A program made the position numbers and the translations under genes. The notes under the pieces were generated by a model. The model did no database searches, was not told the DNA's origin, and saw only the letters and a list, made by a program, of their open reading frames with translations. 41,454 nucleotides of DNA from Piscinibacter sp. (lineage in GTDB: Bacteria > Pseudomonadota > Gammaproteobacteria > Burkholderiales > Burkholderiaceae_C): NCBI GenBank assembly GCA_017983795.1, contig JAGOAS010000031.1:1-41454 (forward strand), given 5' to 3'. Below, one piece after another: positions 21,144-31,961 of the stretch. The first letter of the stretch is position 1; every line of letters starts with the position of its first letter.

Positions 21144-22315
21144 AGCACCTCGAACACACCCGCCGCGCCCATGCCGCCGCCGATGCACATGGTCACGACG
21201 ACACGCTTGGCGCCGCGCCGCTTGCCCTCGATGAGCGCGTGGCCGGTGAGGCGCTGGCCGCTCACGCCGTAGGGGTGGCCCACCGCGATGGCGCCGCCGT
21301 TGACGTTGAGCCGGTCCATCGGGATGCCCAGCGTGTCGGCGCAGTACAGCACCTGCACGGCGAAGGCCTCGTTGAGTTCCCACAGGTCGATGTCGGCCAC
21401 CGTCAGGCCCAGGCGCTTGAGCACCTTGGGCACGGCGAATACCGGGCCGATGCCCATCTCGTCGGGCTCGCAGCCGGCCACCGCGAAGCCGAGGAAGCGA
21501 CCGAGCGGCTTCAGGCCCTTCTGCTGCGCCACCTTCTCGTTCATCACGATGCAGGCGCCGGCGCCGTCGCTGAACTGGCTGGCGTTGCCGGCCGAGATCA
21601 CGCCGCCGGGCATAGCCGGGCGGATGTCCTTGATGCTCTCGTAGGTGGTGCCGGCGCGCAGGCCTTCGTCGGCGCTGACCGTCACTTCCTTGGTTCGCAG
21701 GCCGAGCTGCGCATCGGCCACACCGGCCGTCACCGTGATGGGCGCGATCTCGTCCTTGAACTTGCCGGCTTCCTGCGCCGCGCAGGCCTTCTGCTGGCTG
21801 GCCGCGCCGTACTGGTCCATGCGCTCGCGCGAGATGTTGTAGCGCTTGGCCACCTGCTCGGCGGTCTGCAGCATGCTCCAGTAGATCTCGGGCTTGTGCT
21901 GCACCAGCCAGGGGTCGGCCAGCATGTGCTTGTTCATCTCGTTCTGCACGCAGGAGATGCTCTCCACGCCGCCGGCAGCATAGATATCGCCCTCGCCGGC
22001 GATGATGCGCTGCGCGGCCAGCGCGATGGTCTGCAGGCCGCTGGAGCAGAAGCGGTTGATCGTCAGGCCGCTGGTGGTGATGGGCAGGCCGGCGCGCAGC
22101 GCGATCTGGCGCGCGATGTTGGCGCCGGTGGCGCCTTCGGGATTCGCGCAGCCCATGATGACGTCGTCCACCTCGGCCGGCGCGATGCCGGCGCGCTCGA
22201 CGGCCGCCTTGACGGCGTGCCCGCCCAGCGTGGCGCCGTGGGTCATGTTGAAGGCGCCCTTCCAGCTCTTGGCCAGCGGCGTGCGTGCGGTGGAGACGAT
22301 GACGGCGTTGGTCAT
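21140..22315 (-). CDS. Acetyl-CoA C-acyltransferase (3-ketoacyl-CoA thiolase)
   Basis: A 391-residue thiolase with all catalytic residues: Cys90 in NRFCSSGLQ, His347 in GHPYGVSG and Cys377 in MCIGGGMG. It carries out the last step of beta-oxidation, cleaving 3-ketoacyl-CoA with CoA to release acetyl-CoA. The start at 22315 is 20 bases after the end of the FadB-like gene, and its stop overlaps the acyl-CoA dehydrogenase start. Position beside a FadB-like partner suggests a FadA role, though a biosynthetic AtoB/PhaA role cannot be excluded from sequence alone. Confidence 0.93.
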
Positions 22316-22335
22316 GATCGGTGTCCTTCGGATAC

Positions 22336-24429
<2,094 letters not shown>

Positions 24430-24450
24430 GCGGGTTCCTCTGGGAAAGGC

Positions 24451-24474
24451 AGAATAGAACGATCGTTCGATTCT
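24451..24474. promoter_or_regulatory. TetR-type palindromic operator upstream of the beta-oxidation run
   Basis: agaatagaacga/tcgttcgattct is a 24-bp inverted repeat with one mismatched pair, centred at 24462/24463, with a GAACGATCGTTC core. It lies 22 bases upstream of the FadB-like start. Fatty-acid degradation genes in proteobacteria are often controlled by TetR-family regulators (FadP in betaproteobacteria, PsrA in pseudomonads) that bind such palindromes. Which regulator binds here is inferred; none is encoded in the window. Confidence 0.65.
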
Positions 24475-24495
24475 AGGGTGGCCGAAGTCAAGGGC

Positions 24496-24515
24496 CCTGT
24501 CGCTGCCGTGACAGG
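24496..24515 (-). terminator. Weak hairpin after livF
   Basis: CCTGTC/GACAGG (24515-24510 with 24501-24496 on the minus strand) forms a 6-bp stem with an 8-base loop, shortly after the livF stop. It lacks a T-run, so it could be a weak or Rho-assisted stop, or only an mRNA-stabilising structure. Confidence 0.3.
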
Positions 24516-24521
24516 AGGCGT

Positions 24522-25223
24522 TCAGACCTCCAGCCACTCCTTGCGAATATAGGCATTGCCGCGCAGCTCGGCGGGCGTGCCCTCGAAGACGATGCTGCCG
24601 TGGCCCATCACGTAGCAGCGCTGCGAGATCTCCAGCGCGATGGTCAGCTTCTGCTCGATCAGCAGCACGGAGATGCCGCGCTCCTTGAGCTCCTTCAGGT
24701 ATTCGGCCACCAGCTCGACGATCTTCGGCGCCAGGCCCTCGGTGGGCTCGTCGATCATGATCAGGTCGGGGTCGCCCATCAGCGTGCGGCACAGCGTCAG
24801 CATCTGCTGCTCGCCGCCCGACATCACGCCGGCCGGCGTGTGCTGGCGCTCCTTCAGGCGCGGGAACAGGCGATACATGTCCTCGAAGCTCCAGCGCGGC
24901 TTCTTCGCGCCGCGCTTCTCGCCCAGCATCAGGTTCTGGTGCACCGTGAGCTTGGGGAAGATGTCGCGGTTCTCCGGCACGTAGCCGAGGCCCACGTGGG
25001 CGATCTCGAAGGGCTTGCGGCCCAGCAGTTCCTGCTCGCGCAAACGCACCGAGCCGGTGGCGTCGACCAGGCCCATGATGGCCTTGGCCGTGGTCGAGCG
25101 CCCCGAGCCGTTGCGCCCCAGCAGCGCGACGATCTCGCCCGGCTGCACGTTCATGTGCACGCCATGCAGCACATGGCTCTTGCCGTAGTAGGCGTGCAGG
25201 TTCTCCACGGTGAGCAAGCTCAT
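24522..25223 (-). CDS. livF: LivF-type ABC transporter ATP-binding protein
   Basis: A 233-residue ATPase of the branched-chain amino acid (HAAT) family. Walker A is GRNGSGRS (36-43), with Arg42 where the nearly invariant Lys belongs. The signature is MSGGEQ (134-139) and Walker B IMIDEP (155-160). The switch-histidine position is Gln191 (LIEQ), as is usual in LivF. Together with livG it powers the importer. The start at 25223 overlaps the livG stop (ATGA). The Lys-to-Arg change should weaken ATP binding or hydrolysis in the site built around this Walker A. The substrate may be a carboxylic acid rather than an amino acid, judged by neighbours only. Confidence 0.93.
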   Translation of the reverse strand: MSLLTVENLHAYYGKSHVLHGVHMNVQPGEIVALLGRNGSGRSTTAKAIMGLVDATGSVRLREQELLGRKPFEIAHVGLGYVPENRDIFPKLTVHQNLMLGEKRGAKKPRWSFEDMYRLFPRLKERQHTPAGVMSGGEQQMLTLCRTLMGDPDLIMIDEPTEGLAPKIVELVAEYLKELKERGISVLLIEQKLTIALEISQRCYVMGHGSIVFEGTPAELRGNAYIRKEWLEV

Positions 25224-25996
25224 ACCGCCGCCCCCGCCGCCTGCGCCTCGGCCAGCACCGAGCCGAGGTAGGCCTCCTGCACGCGCGGGTTGGCGCGCAC
25301 CGCCTCGGGCGTGTCGAAGGCGATCACCTCGCCGTAGACCAGCACCGCGATGCGATCGGCCAGGCCGAACACCACGCCCATGTCGTGCTCGACGGTCAGC
25401 AGCGTCTTGCCCTCGGTGACCTCGCGGATCAGCTGCACGAAGCGCGTCGTCTCGCTGCGGCTCATGCCGGCGGTGGGCTCGTCGAGCAGGATCACGTCGG
25501 AGCCGCCGGCGATGGTGATGCCGATCTCCAGCGCGCGCTGCTCGGCGTAGGTGAGGTTCATCGCCAGCACGTCGCGCCGCTTGTCGAGCTTGATCATCTT
25601 CAGCACTTCTTCGGTGCGGTCGTTGGCATCTCTCGCCTCGGCGAGGAAGCGCCAGAACGAATAGCGGTAGCCGCGCGACCACAGCACCGCGCAGCGGATG
25701 TTCTCGAACACGCTCAGGCGCGTGAACAGGTTGCTGACCTGGAAGCTGCGCGCCAGCCCCATGCGGTTGATCTCGAAGGGCTTGCGGCCGAGGATGGACT
25801 GGCCGTTGACGAGGATGTCGCCGCTGCTGGCGTGGAAGCGCCCCGAGATCAGGTTGAACAGCGTCGACTTGCCGGCACCGTTCGGCCCGATGATGGCCAC
25901 GCGCTCGCCCTGCTTCACCGACAGGCTGGCGCCGCGGATGATCTCGGTCTTGCCGAAGCTCTTGCGGACGTCCTTGAGTTCGACGGCGAAGCTCAC
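25220..25996 (-). CDS. livG: LivG-type ABC transporter ATP-binding protein
   Basis: A 258-residue ATPase with intact Walker A GPNGAGKS (37-44), Walker B VILLDEP (to 174) and switch His204 (TVEHD). The ABC signature is LTYAEQR (148-154); the usual LSxGQ glycine is replaced by Ala. In the head-to-tail dimer this signature faces the LivF Walker A, which is itself altered. The family features ISGRFHASSGDI and GLARSFQ are present. The start is GTG at 25996 overlapping the livM stop (GTGA), and its own stop overlaps livF (ATGA), so the three proteins are translationally coupled. Confidence 0.93.
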   Translation of the reverse strand: MSFAVELKDVRKSFGKTEIIRGASLSVKQGERVAIIGPNGAGKSTLFNLISGRFHASSGDILVNGQSILGRKPFEINRMGLARSFQVSNLFTRLSVFENIRCAVLWSRGYRYSFWRFLAEARDANDRTEEVLKMIKLDKRRDVLAMNLTYAEQRALEIGITIAGGSDVILLDEPTAGMSRSETTRFVQLIREVTEGKTLLTVEHDMGVVFGLADRIAVLVYGEVIAFDTPEAVRANPRVQEAYLGSVLAEAQAAGAAV

Positions 25997-27285
25997 AGCG
26001 CCTCCCTCCGCTTGATCTCCTTCTCGATCTCGGCCTGCGTCTCGCCCCATTCGTGCACGAATACGCGCCGCGCCAGCTCGAACAGGCCGGCGCCGGTGAG
26101 CACGACGAAGATGGCGCCGACCCAGGTGTCGGCGCGGCCGGTGTCCAGCGTCGCGCCGAGGAAGCTCATCTGCGGGCCGAGCGCGGCGTTGAGCTGCACG
26201 TGGTAGACCATCTCGATCATCGCCGCCACGCCCAGCAGCAGCGCCGCACCGGTGCCGCCGAGCGCGAGGTAGGCCGTCCAGAGGCGGCGCAGCTTGCCGA
26301 AGGCCGCCACGCGCAGGTTCATCATGATCAGGCTGGCCACGCCGCCGGGCGCGTACATCACCATGAAGAGGAAGATCAGCCCGAGGTAGAACAGCCAGGC
26401 CTTGGTCCACTCCGACAGCAGCACGATGCCGATCACCATCAGCACCGCGCCGATGATGGGGCCGAAGAAGAAGGTCGCGCCGCCGAGGAAGACGAACAGC
26501 AGGTAGGCGCCCGAGCGCTGCGCGCCGACGACTTCGGCGGTGACGATCTCGAAATTCAGCGCCGAGAGACCGCCGGCGATGCCGGCGAAGAAGCCGGCGA
26601 TCATGAAGGCGCGCCAGCGCACCTGGCGGGTGTCGTAGCCGACGAATTCGACGCGCTCGGGGTTGTCGCGCACCGCGTTGAGCATGCGGCCGAGCGGCGT
26701 GCGCGTCAGCGCGAACATCACCGCGGTGCAGACGAAGCAGTACAGCGCGATCAGGTAGTAGAGCTGGATCTGCGGCCCGAAGCTCACGCCCCACACCGGC
26801 TTGCCGACCACGCGGTTGCCGGAGATGCCGCCCTCGCCGCCGAAGAACTCGGGCAGCATCAGCGACATCGACCACACCAGCTCGCCCACGCCCAGCGTGA
26901 TCATCGCGAAGGTGGTGCCCGACTTGCGCGTCGTCACATAGCCGAGCAGCGCGGCGACGACCAGGCCGGCCAGGCCGCCGACCAGCGGGATCAGGCTGAC
27001 CGGAATCGCCAGCGTGCCGGCCGAGGCGGCGTTGAGCGCATGGATGGCGAGGAAGGCGCCGAGCCCGGTGTAGACCGCGTGCCCGAAACTGAGCATGCCG
27101 CCCTGCCCGAGCAGGATGTTGTAGGACAGGCAGGCGATGATCGCGACGCCGATCTGCGACAGCATGGTCTGGCCGAGGCTCGAGGTCCAGGCCAGCGGTG
27201 CGACGGCCAGCACCAGCGCGAACAGGCTCCAGATCAGCCAGCGGCCGATATTCCAGGGCTTGAAGTGGTAGACGTTGCTCGCCAT
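25993..27285 (-). CDS. livM: LivM-type ABC transporter permease with long C terminus
   Basis: A 430-residue, multi-spanning inner-membrane permease. Family motifs are NILLGQGGMLSFGHAVYTGLGAF, given as GQGGMLSFGHAVY, and the coupling-loop region LNAVRDNPERVEFVGYD. The core ends near FMVMYAPGGVASL at about residue 315. A further 100 or so residues contain two more hydrophobic segments (around AYLALGGTGAALLLGVAAMI and GAIFVVLTGAGLFEL) and a charged tail. Many HAAT LivM proteins end near residue 320-350, so this extension is a subgroup trait. It starts 4 bases after livH. Confidence 0.92.
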   Translation of the reverse strand: MASNVYHFKPWNIGRWLIWSLFALVLAVAPLAWTSSLGQTMLSQIGVAIIACLSYNILLGQGGMLSFGHAVYTGLGAFLAIHALNAASAGTLAIPVSLIPLVGGLAGLVVAALLGYVTTRKSGTTFAMITLGVGELVWSMSLMLPEFFGGEGGISGNRVVGKPVWGVSFGPQIQLYYLIALYCFVCTAVMFALTRTPLGRMLNAVRDNPERVEFVGYDTRQVRWRAFMIAGFFAGIAGGLSALNFEIVTAEVVGAQRSGAYLLFVFLGGATFFFGPIIGAVLMVIGIVLLSEWTKAWLFYLGLIFLFMVMYAPGGVASLIMMNLRVAAFGKLRRLWTAYLALGGTGAALLLGVAAMIEMVYHVQLNAALGPQMSFLGATLDTGRADTWVGAIFVVLTGAGLFELARRVFVHEWGETQAEIEKEIKRREAL

Positions 27286-27289
27286 CGCA

Positions 27290-28318
27290 TCAATCCTCGC
27301 GCGAGCCGAGCAAGCCGCGCGGGCGGAAGATCAGGATCAGCACCAGCAGCAGGTAGGGCAGGATGGGCGCGGTCTGCGCCAGGGTGATCTTGGCGACGGG
27401 GTACAGCGGGCTGCTCGGTGCGATGGTCCAGCCGAACTGCGCGCCGAGGTTGACCAGCGACTGGTCGACCGTCAGCGGCAGCGTCTGCAGGATGCCGATC
27501 AGCAGCGAGCCGACGAAGGCGCCGGGCAGCGAGCCCATGCCGCCGATCACGATCACCGCGAAGATGATCGGGCCGATGTTGGACATGTTCGGCTCGGTGA
27601 CGAAGGTGATGCCGCCGGTGACGCCGGCCAGCCCGGCCATCGCGCAGCCGGCGCCGAATACCAGCATGAACACGCGCGGCACGTTGTGGCCCAGCGCCTC
27701 GACCATCTCCGGGTGCGACAGCGCCGCCTGGATCACCAGCCCGATGCGCGTGCGCGTGAGCATCAGCCACAGGCCGATCAGCATCAGGATCGCCACCGCG
27801 GCGAGGAAGGCGCGGTTGAGCGGGAAGCGCGTGCACTGCACGATCGCGTCGCCCGCGTTGGCGCACATCTCCGGCGGCGCAACGCCCCACACCAGGCGCA
27901 GCGATTCGGCCGACGACTGCACGAAGGTGAAGGCCGTGCCCTGCAGCACCTCGGGCGGCGTGAAGGGCACCGAGGTGCGGCCCCAGATCAGCTGCACCAG
28001 CTCGTAGAGCACGTAGGACAGGCCGAAGGTGACGAGCAGCTCGGCGACGTGGCCGTACTTGTGCACCTTGCGCAGCACGGCGCGCTCGAATACCGCGCCG
28101 GCCGCGCCCACCAGCAGCGGCGCCAGCACCAGTGCCACCCAGAAGCCCGCCACGCCGGCGAGCGAATAGGCGAAGTAGGCACCGAGCATGTAGAAGCTCG
28201 CGTGCGCGAAGTTCAGCACACCCATCATGCTGAAGATCAGCGTGAGGCCCGAGCTGAGCATGAACAGCAGCAGCCCGGAGCTGATGCCGTTGAGCAGGTT
28301 GATGAGGAACTGGTCCAA
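27290..28318 (-). CDS. livH: LivH-type ABC transporter permease
   Basis: A 342-residue permease with the LivH N terminus SSGLLLFMLSSGLTLIFSMM followed by GVLNFAHASFYMLGAY, and the coupling segment ALSHPEMVEALGHNV. It ends with the family motif LIFRPRGLLG. It is about 35 residues longer than E. coli LivH because of an insertion around residues 115-165. That insertion holds two cysteines (PPEMCANAGDAIVQCTRF) and may be an external loop. It pairs with LivM to form the channel. It follows livK after a 78-base gap that contains an inverted repeat. Confidence 0.92.
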   Translation of the reverse strand: MDQFLINLLNGISSGLLLFMLSSGLTLIFSMMGVLNFAHASFYMLGAYFAYSLAGVAGFWVALVLAPLLVGAAGAVFERAVLRKVHKYGHVAELLVTFGLSYVLYELVQLIWGRTSVPFTPPEVLQGTAFTFVQSSAESLRLVWGVAPPEMCANAGDAIVQCTRFPLNRAFLAAVAILMLIGLWLMLTRTRIGLVIQAALSHPEMVEALGHNVPRVFMLVFGAGCAMAGLAGVTGGITFVTEPNMSNIGPIIFAVIVIGGMGSLPGAFVGSLLIGILQTLPLTVDQSLVNLGAQFGWTIAPSSPLYPVAKITLAQTAPILPYLLLVLILIFRPRGLLGSRED

Positions 28319-28334
28319 GGGCGCCCCGAATGCG

Positions 28335-28386
28335 CTCGACAGGAAAGACGAGGCCCGCGGGAGACGGCTCCGGCGGGCCTGTCGAG
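28335..28386 (-). terminator. Nested inverted repeats between livK and livH
   Basis: On the minus strand an inner 8-bp stem AGGCCCGC/GCGGGCCT (28380-28373 with 28358-28351) is followed by CGTCTTTCC. An alternative outer pairing CTCGACAGG/CCTGTCGAG (28386-28378 with 28343-28335) overlaps it. Such a structure could limit read-through or protect the livK message, giving more binding protein than permease, as is common in importer operons. Confidence 0.5.
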
Positions 28387-28396
28387 GTTCAGGAGA

Positions 28397-29635
28397 TCAG
28401 GCGCCCGGCCGCTTCATCTGGCACGAGGTCGGCGTGCTCGAGACGTAGGGCTCGAACACCTTGTCCTGCACCCAGGTGAAGCCGGTGCCTTCGGCGTTCC
28501 ACTGCTTCTTCGGGTCGGAGATCTTCTTCCAGGTGGCGATGTACAGCGGCTGCTGCAGCTGGTGGTCGGCGGCGCGGATCGTCACGTCGCCCGAGAAGCT
28601 CTTGACGGTGAGGTTCTCCATCGCGAAGGCGACCTTCACCGGATCGGTGCTCTTGGCCTTGGCGATGCCGCCGGCCAGCGCCGGCAGCACGTGCATGGTG
28701 GTCAGCAGCGAGAGGTCGTCCTTGAACTTGGCGTTGTACTCGCCCTCCAGCTTGAACACCTCGGGGATGTTGCTGTGGCCGACGTAGACGAACTTCACCT
28801 TGCCTTCCATCATGGGGCCGATGGCCGACGGCGTGCCGTTGGCGCCGCCGTAGTAGGTGTAGAACATCGACTCGAGGCCGGCGTCCTTGGCAGCCTTGAT
28901 CAGCAGCGACAGATCGGTGCCCCAGTTGCCGGTCACGACGCTGTCGGCGCCCGACGCCTTGATCTTGGCGATGTAGGGCGCGAAGTCCTTCACCGAGCCG
29001 ATCGGGTGCAGATCCTCGCCGACGATCTGCACGTCGGGCCGCTTGCGCGAGAGCGCCTCCTTGAAGAACTTGGCGACCTGGTGCCCATGCGAGTAGTTCT
29101 GGTTGATCAGATAGACCTTCTTGACGCTCTTTTCGTCCTTCATGTAGGAGGTCAGCGCCTCCATCTTCATGGACGTGTCGGCGTCGAAGCGGAAGTGCCA
29201 GAAGCTGCACTTGCTGTTCGTGAAATCGGGATCAACGGCGGCATTGTTGAGGAAGACGACCTCGTTGCCCGGGTTGCGTTCGTTGTGCTTGTTGATCGCG
29301 TCGATAAGGGCTCCCGCGGAGCCCGAGCCGTTGCCCTGCGTGACGTAGCGGAGGCCCTGGTCGATCGCCGCCTTGAGCACCGTCAGGCTTTCCTGGGGGG
29401 ACTGCTTGTTGTCGAACGAGACGATCTCGAACTTCACGCCGGCCGCGTTGTTGGCGTTGAGCTTCTCGGCCATGAACTGGAAGGTCTTCAGGCTGTTCTG
29501 GCCGATGTTGGCGAACGGGCCCGACAGCGGGTCGATCCAGGCGATCTTGACGGTCTCGCCCTTCTGCGCCCAGGCGGCGCCGCTCATGAGCATGACACCG
29601 CAGACGGTGCCGAGGACATGTTTTCTGAAGTTCAT
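28397..29635 (-). CDS. livK: LivK-type periplasmic substrate-binding protein
   Basis: A 412-residue exported binding protein. The signal peptide is MNFRKHVLGTVCGVMLMSGA with a cleavage site near AWA/QKG. The mature part shows the two-lobed Leu/Ile/Val-binding fold: VKIAWIDPLSGPFANIGQNS, VTQGNGSGSAGALIDAIN, VYLINQNYSHGHQVAKFF and KASGADSVVTGNWGTDL. It is longer than E. coli LivK (about 369). Its ligand cannot be read from sequence; neighbours for acyl-CoA activation and beta-oxidation suggest a carboxylic acid as an alternative to amino acids. The start at 29635 has a CGGAGAG ribosome binding site. Confidence 0.92.
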   Translation of the reverse strand: MNFRKHVLGTVCGVMLMSGAAWAQKGETVKIAWIDPLSGPFANIGQNSLKTFQFMAEKLNANNAAGVKFEIVSFDNKQSPQESLTVLKAAIDQGLRYVTQGNGSGSAGALIDAINKHNERNPGNEVVFLNNAAVDPDFTNSKCSFWHFRFDADTSMKMEALTSYMKDEKSVKKVYLINQNYSHGHQVAKFFKEALSRKRPDVQIVGEDLHPIGSVKDFAPYIAKIKASGADSVVTGNWGTDLSLLIKAAKDAGLESMFYTYYGGANGTPSAIGPMMEGKVKFVYVGHSNIPEVFKLEGEYNAKFKDDLSLLTTMHVLPALAGGIAKAKSTDPVKVAFAMENLTVKSFSGDVTIRAADHQLQQPLYIATWKKISDPKKQWNAEGTGFTWVQDKVFEPYVSSTPTSCQMKRPGA

Positions 29636-29675
29636 GGAGCTCTCCGGAAGTGAGGTTTGTCTGCGCTGGGACAAA

Positions 29676-29732
29676 GCGTTCGGACGGTAGCGGATCACCC
29701 CCGCCTCGGGTTTTAGGGACTACCCCGAACGC
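29676..29732. promoter_or_regulatory. Interrupted inverted repeat in the livK upstream region
   Basis: gcgttcgg followed by acggtag (29676-29690) is mirrored by ctaccccgaacgc (29720-29732): the arms GCGTTCGG and CCGAACGC match exactly, and the GGTAG/CTACC parts match with a two-base offset. The intervening sequence holds cgggttttaggg. The repeat lies 41-98 bases upstream of the livK start and is a candidate activator or repressor site. The binding protein is unknown. Confidence 0.4.
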
Positions 29733-29770
29733 CCATGTCACTGGGGAGACAAGCGTGAGCCTTGCGCGAT

Positions 29771-31417
29771 TCAGGCCCCCGGCAGCTTGTGGTCCTTGTA
29801 CATGTCGCGCAGCTTGAGCTTCTGGATCTTGCCGGTGGCGGTGTGCGGAATCTCCGGCGCGAAGACGACGTCGTCGGGGATCTGCCACTTGGCGATCTTG
29901 CCGTCGAAGAAAGCCAGCATCTGGTCGCGCGTCAGCTCCGCGCCGGCCTTCTTCACCACCACCAGCAGCGGGCGCTCGTCCCACTTCGGGTGGCGGCAGG
30001 CGATCGCCGCGGCCTCCAGCACCGCGGGGTGGCCCATGGCGATGTTCTCCAGGTCGATCGAGCTGATCCACTCGCCGCCGCTCTTGATCACGTCCTTGCT
30101 GCGGTCGGTGATCTGCATGTAGGCGTCGGCGTCGATCGCGGCCACGTCGCCGGTGGGGAACCACTCGCGGCCGTTGACCTTCACCAGCGGCGACTCGTTG
30201 CGCTGGAAGTAGCTGCGGATGATCCACGGCCCGCGCACCACCAGGTTGCCCGAGGCCTTGGCGTCCCAGGGCAGCGCGGCGCCGTCGTCGTCGATGATCT
30301 CCATGTCGACGCCGAAGATCACCTTGCCCTGCTTCTCGAGGATGCGGCGCCGCGCCTCGAGCGGCAGCGCATCGTGCTTGCCCTTCAGCTTGGAGAGCGT
30401 GCCCAGCGGCGACATCTCCGTCATGCCCCAGGCGTGGATGACCTCGATGCCGAACTCGTCCTCCAGCGTGCGCATCATCGCCGGCGGGCAGGCCGAGCCG
30501 CCGATCACCGTGCTCTTCAAGGTGCTGAACTTCAGCTTGCCGGCCTGCGCGAAATTGATCAGGCCCAGCCACACCGTCGGCACGCCGGCGCTGAAGGTCA
30601 CCTTCTCGCCTTCCATCAGCTCGTAGAGCGATTTGCCGTCCAGGTGCGGGCCGGGGAATACCAGCTTGGCGCCGATCATCGGCGCCGCATAGGGCGTGCC
30701 CCAGGCGTTGACGTGGAACATCGGCACCACGGGCAGGATGACGTCCTTGCCGCTCACGCCCATGCCGTCGGGCAGCGCCAGGCCGTAGCTGTGCAGCAGC
30801 GTCGAGCGGTGGCTGTAGACGGCGCCCTTGGGGTTGCCCGTGGTGCCCGAGGTGTAGCAGATGCTCGAGGCGGTGTTCTCGTCGAACTCCGGCCAGCGGT
30901 AGACGCCGTCCTCGGCGTCGACCAGCTCCTCGTAGCTGAGCAGGTTCGGGATCGTGGTCTGCGCCGGCATGTGGCTGCGGCCCACCATCGCGACGTAGTG
31001 CTTCACGCTGGTCAGCGCCGGCACCAGCTTCTCCACCAGCGGCAGGAAGTTGAGGTCGAAACAGAGCACCTTGTCGGCCGCGTCGTTGGCGATCCAGGCG
31101 ATCTGCTCGGGAAACAGGCGCGGGTTGATGGTGTGGCACACCAGCTCCGAGCCCGAGGCGCCGTAGTAGATCTCGAAGTGGCGGTAGCCGTTCCAGGCCA
31201 GCGTGGCGACACGGTCGCCCGGCTCGCAGCCCAGCCTGGCGAAGGCCTGGGCGAGCTTGCGCGCGCGCAGTTCGGCATCCTTGTAGGTGTAGCGGTGGAT
31301 GTCGCCCTCGACGCGCTTGGAGACGATCTCGGTGTCGCCGTTGTGGCGCGCCGCGTGCACCAGCAGCGAGGAGATCATCAGCGGCATCTGCATCATCTGG
31401 CCCATCAGGCGTGCCAT
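29771..31417 (-). CDS. AlkK-like medium/long-chain acyl-CoA synthetase
   Basis: A 548-residue adenylate-forming enzyme that activates fatty acids to acyl-CoA with ATP. Motifs: ATP loop [11 protein letters not shown] (188-198), then [16 protein letters not shown], the [13 protein letters not shown] motif, the hinge region [11 protein letters not shown] and the C-terminal [10 protein letters not shown] with its expected catalytic lysine. The start [15 protein letters not shown] and the [10 protein letters not shown] segment closely resemble the AlkK medium-chain acyl-CoA ligase of alkane-degrading pseudomonads, as I remember it. It lies 135 bases upstream of livK on the same strand, linking acid import with activation. 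Confidence 0.92.
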   Translation of the reverse strand: MARLMGQMMQMPLMISSLLVHAARHNGDTEIVSKRVEGDIHRYTYKDAELRARKLAQAFARLGCEPGDRVATLAWNGYRHFEIYYGASGSELVCHTINPRLFPEQIAWIANDAADKVLCFDLNFLPLVEKLVPALTSVKHYVAMVGRSHMPAQTTIPNLLSYEELVDAEDGVYRWPEFDENTASSICYTSGTTGNPKGAVYSHRSTLLHSYGLALPDGMGVSGKDVILPVVPMFHVNAWGTPYAAPMIGAKLVFPGPHLDGKSLYELMEGEKVTFSAGVPTVWLGLINFAQAGKLKFSTLKSTVIGGSACPPAMMRTLEDEFGIEVIHAWGMTEMSPLGTLSKLKGKHDALPLEARRRILEKQGKVIFGVDMEIIDDDGAALPWDAKASGNLVVRGPWIIRSYFQRNESPLVKVNGREWFPTGDVAAIDADAYMQITDRSKDVIKSGGEWISSIDLENIAMGHPAVLEAAAIACRHPKWDERPLLVVVKKAGAELTRDQMLAFFDGKIAKWQIPDDVVFAPEIPHTATGKIQKLKLRDMYKDHKLPGA

Positions 31418-31510
31418 GGTCTTGCTCCGTATCGATAAGTGATGGAAGGCGGCAGCGTCGAATGCTGCGACGCAGCGATGATAGGAAGTGCCGCACCACG
31501 CGACGGCCTG

Positions 31511-31522
31511 CGGTTTACCCCT
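31511..31522. repeat. Third copy of the 12-mer cggtttacccct, between acs and msrB
   Basis: The exact 12-mer of the tandem repeat at 363-386 recurs here, in the 145-base divergent intergenic region, about 95 bases upstream of the synthetase start and 41 bases before msrB. It could be a regulator site for either gene. Confidence 0.5.
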
Positions 31523-31562
31523 AGCGGTAGCGCAGTCCGCCGCGCTGGCTACACTGCCCGCC

Positions 31563-31961
31563 ATGAGCCAGTACAAGGTCCAGAAGACGGACGCGCAGTG
31601 GCGCGAGCAGCTCGATCCGACGCAGTACCAGGTGACGCGCCACGCGGCCACCGAGCGGCCCTTCACCGGCAAATACTGGGACCACTGGGAGCAGGGGCAG
31701 TACAAGTGCGTGGGCTGCGGCACGCCGCTGTTCGAATCGGGCACCAAGTTCGACGCCGGCTGCGGCTGGCCGAGCTACTGGCAGCCGATCAACAGCGAGG
31801 TGATCGAGCGCGTGGTCGACAAGAGCCACGGCATGGTGCGCGTCGAGGTGCGCTGCAACCAGTGCGGATCCCACCTGGGCCACGTCTTCGAGGACGGCCC
31901 CGAGCCCAGCGGCGAACGCTATTGCATCAATTCCGCTGCGATAGACTTCGCCGCGAAATGA
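31563..31961 (+). CDS. msrB: Peptide-methionine (R)-S-oxide reductase
   Basis: A 132-residue MsrB that repairs methionine-R-sulfoxide. Zinc ligands are two CxxC pairs, Cys49/Cys52 ([10 protein letters not shown]) and Cys98/Cys101 ([13 protein letters not shown]). The catalytic Cys121 is in RYCINS, after the family motif [10 protein letters not shown]. Length is normal for a single-domain MsrB without a signal peptide, so it is cytoplasmic. It is the first gene of a plus-strand run; its stop overlaps the yciB start (ATGA). Confidence 0.97.
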   Translation: MSQYKVQKTDAQWREQLDPTQYQVTRHAATERPFTGKYWDHWEQGQYKCVGCGTPLFESGTKFDAGCGWPSYWQPINSEVIERVVDKSHGMVRVEVRCNQCGSHLGHVFEDGPEPSGERYCINSAAIDFAAK

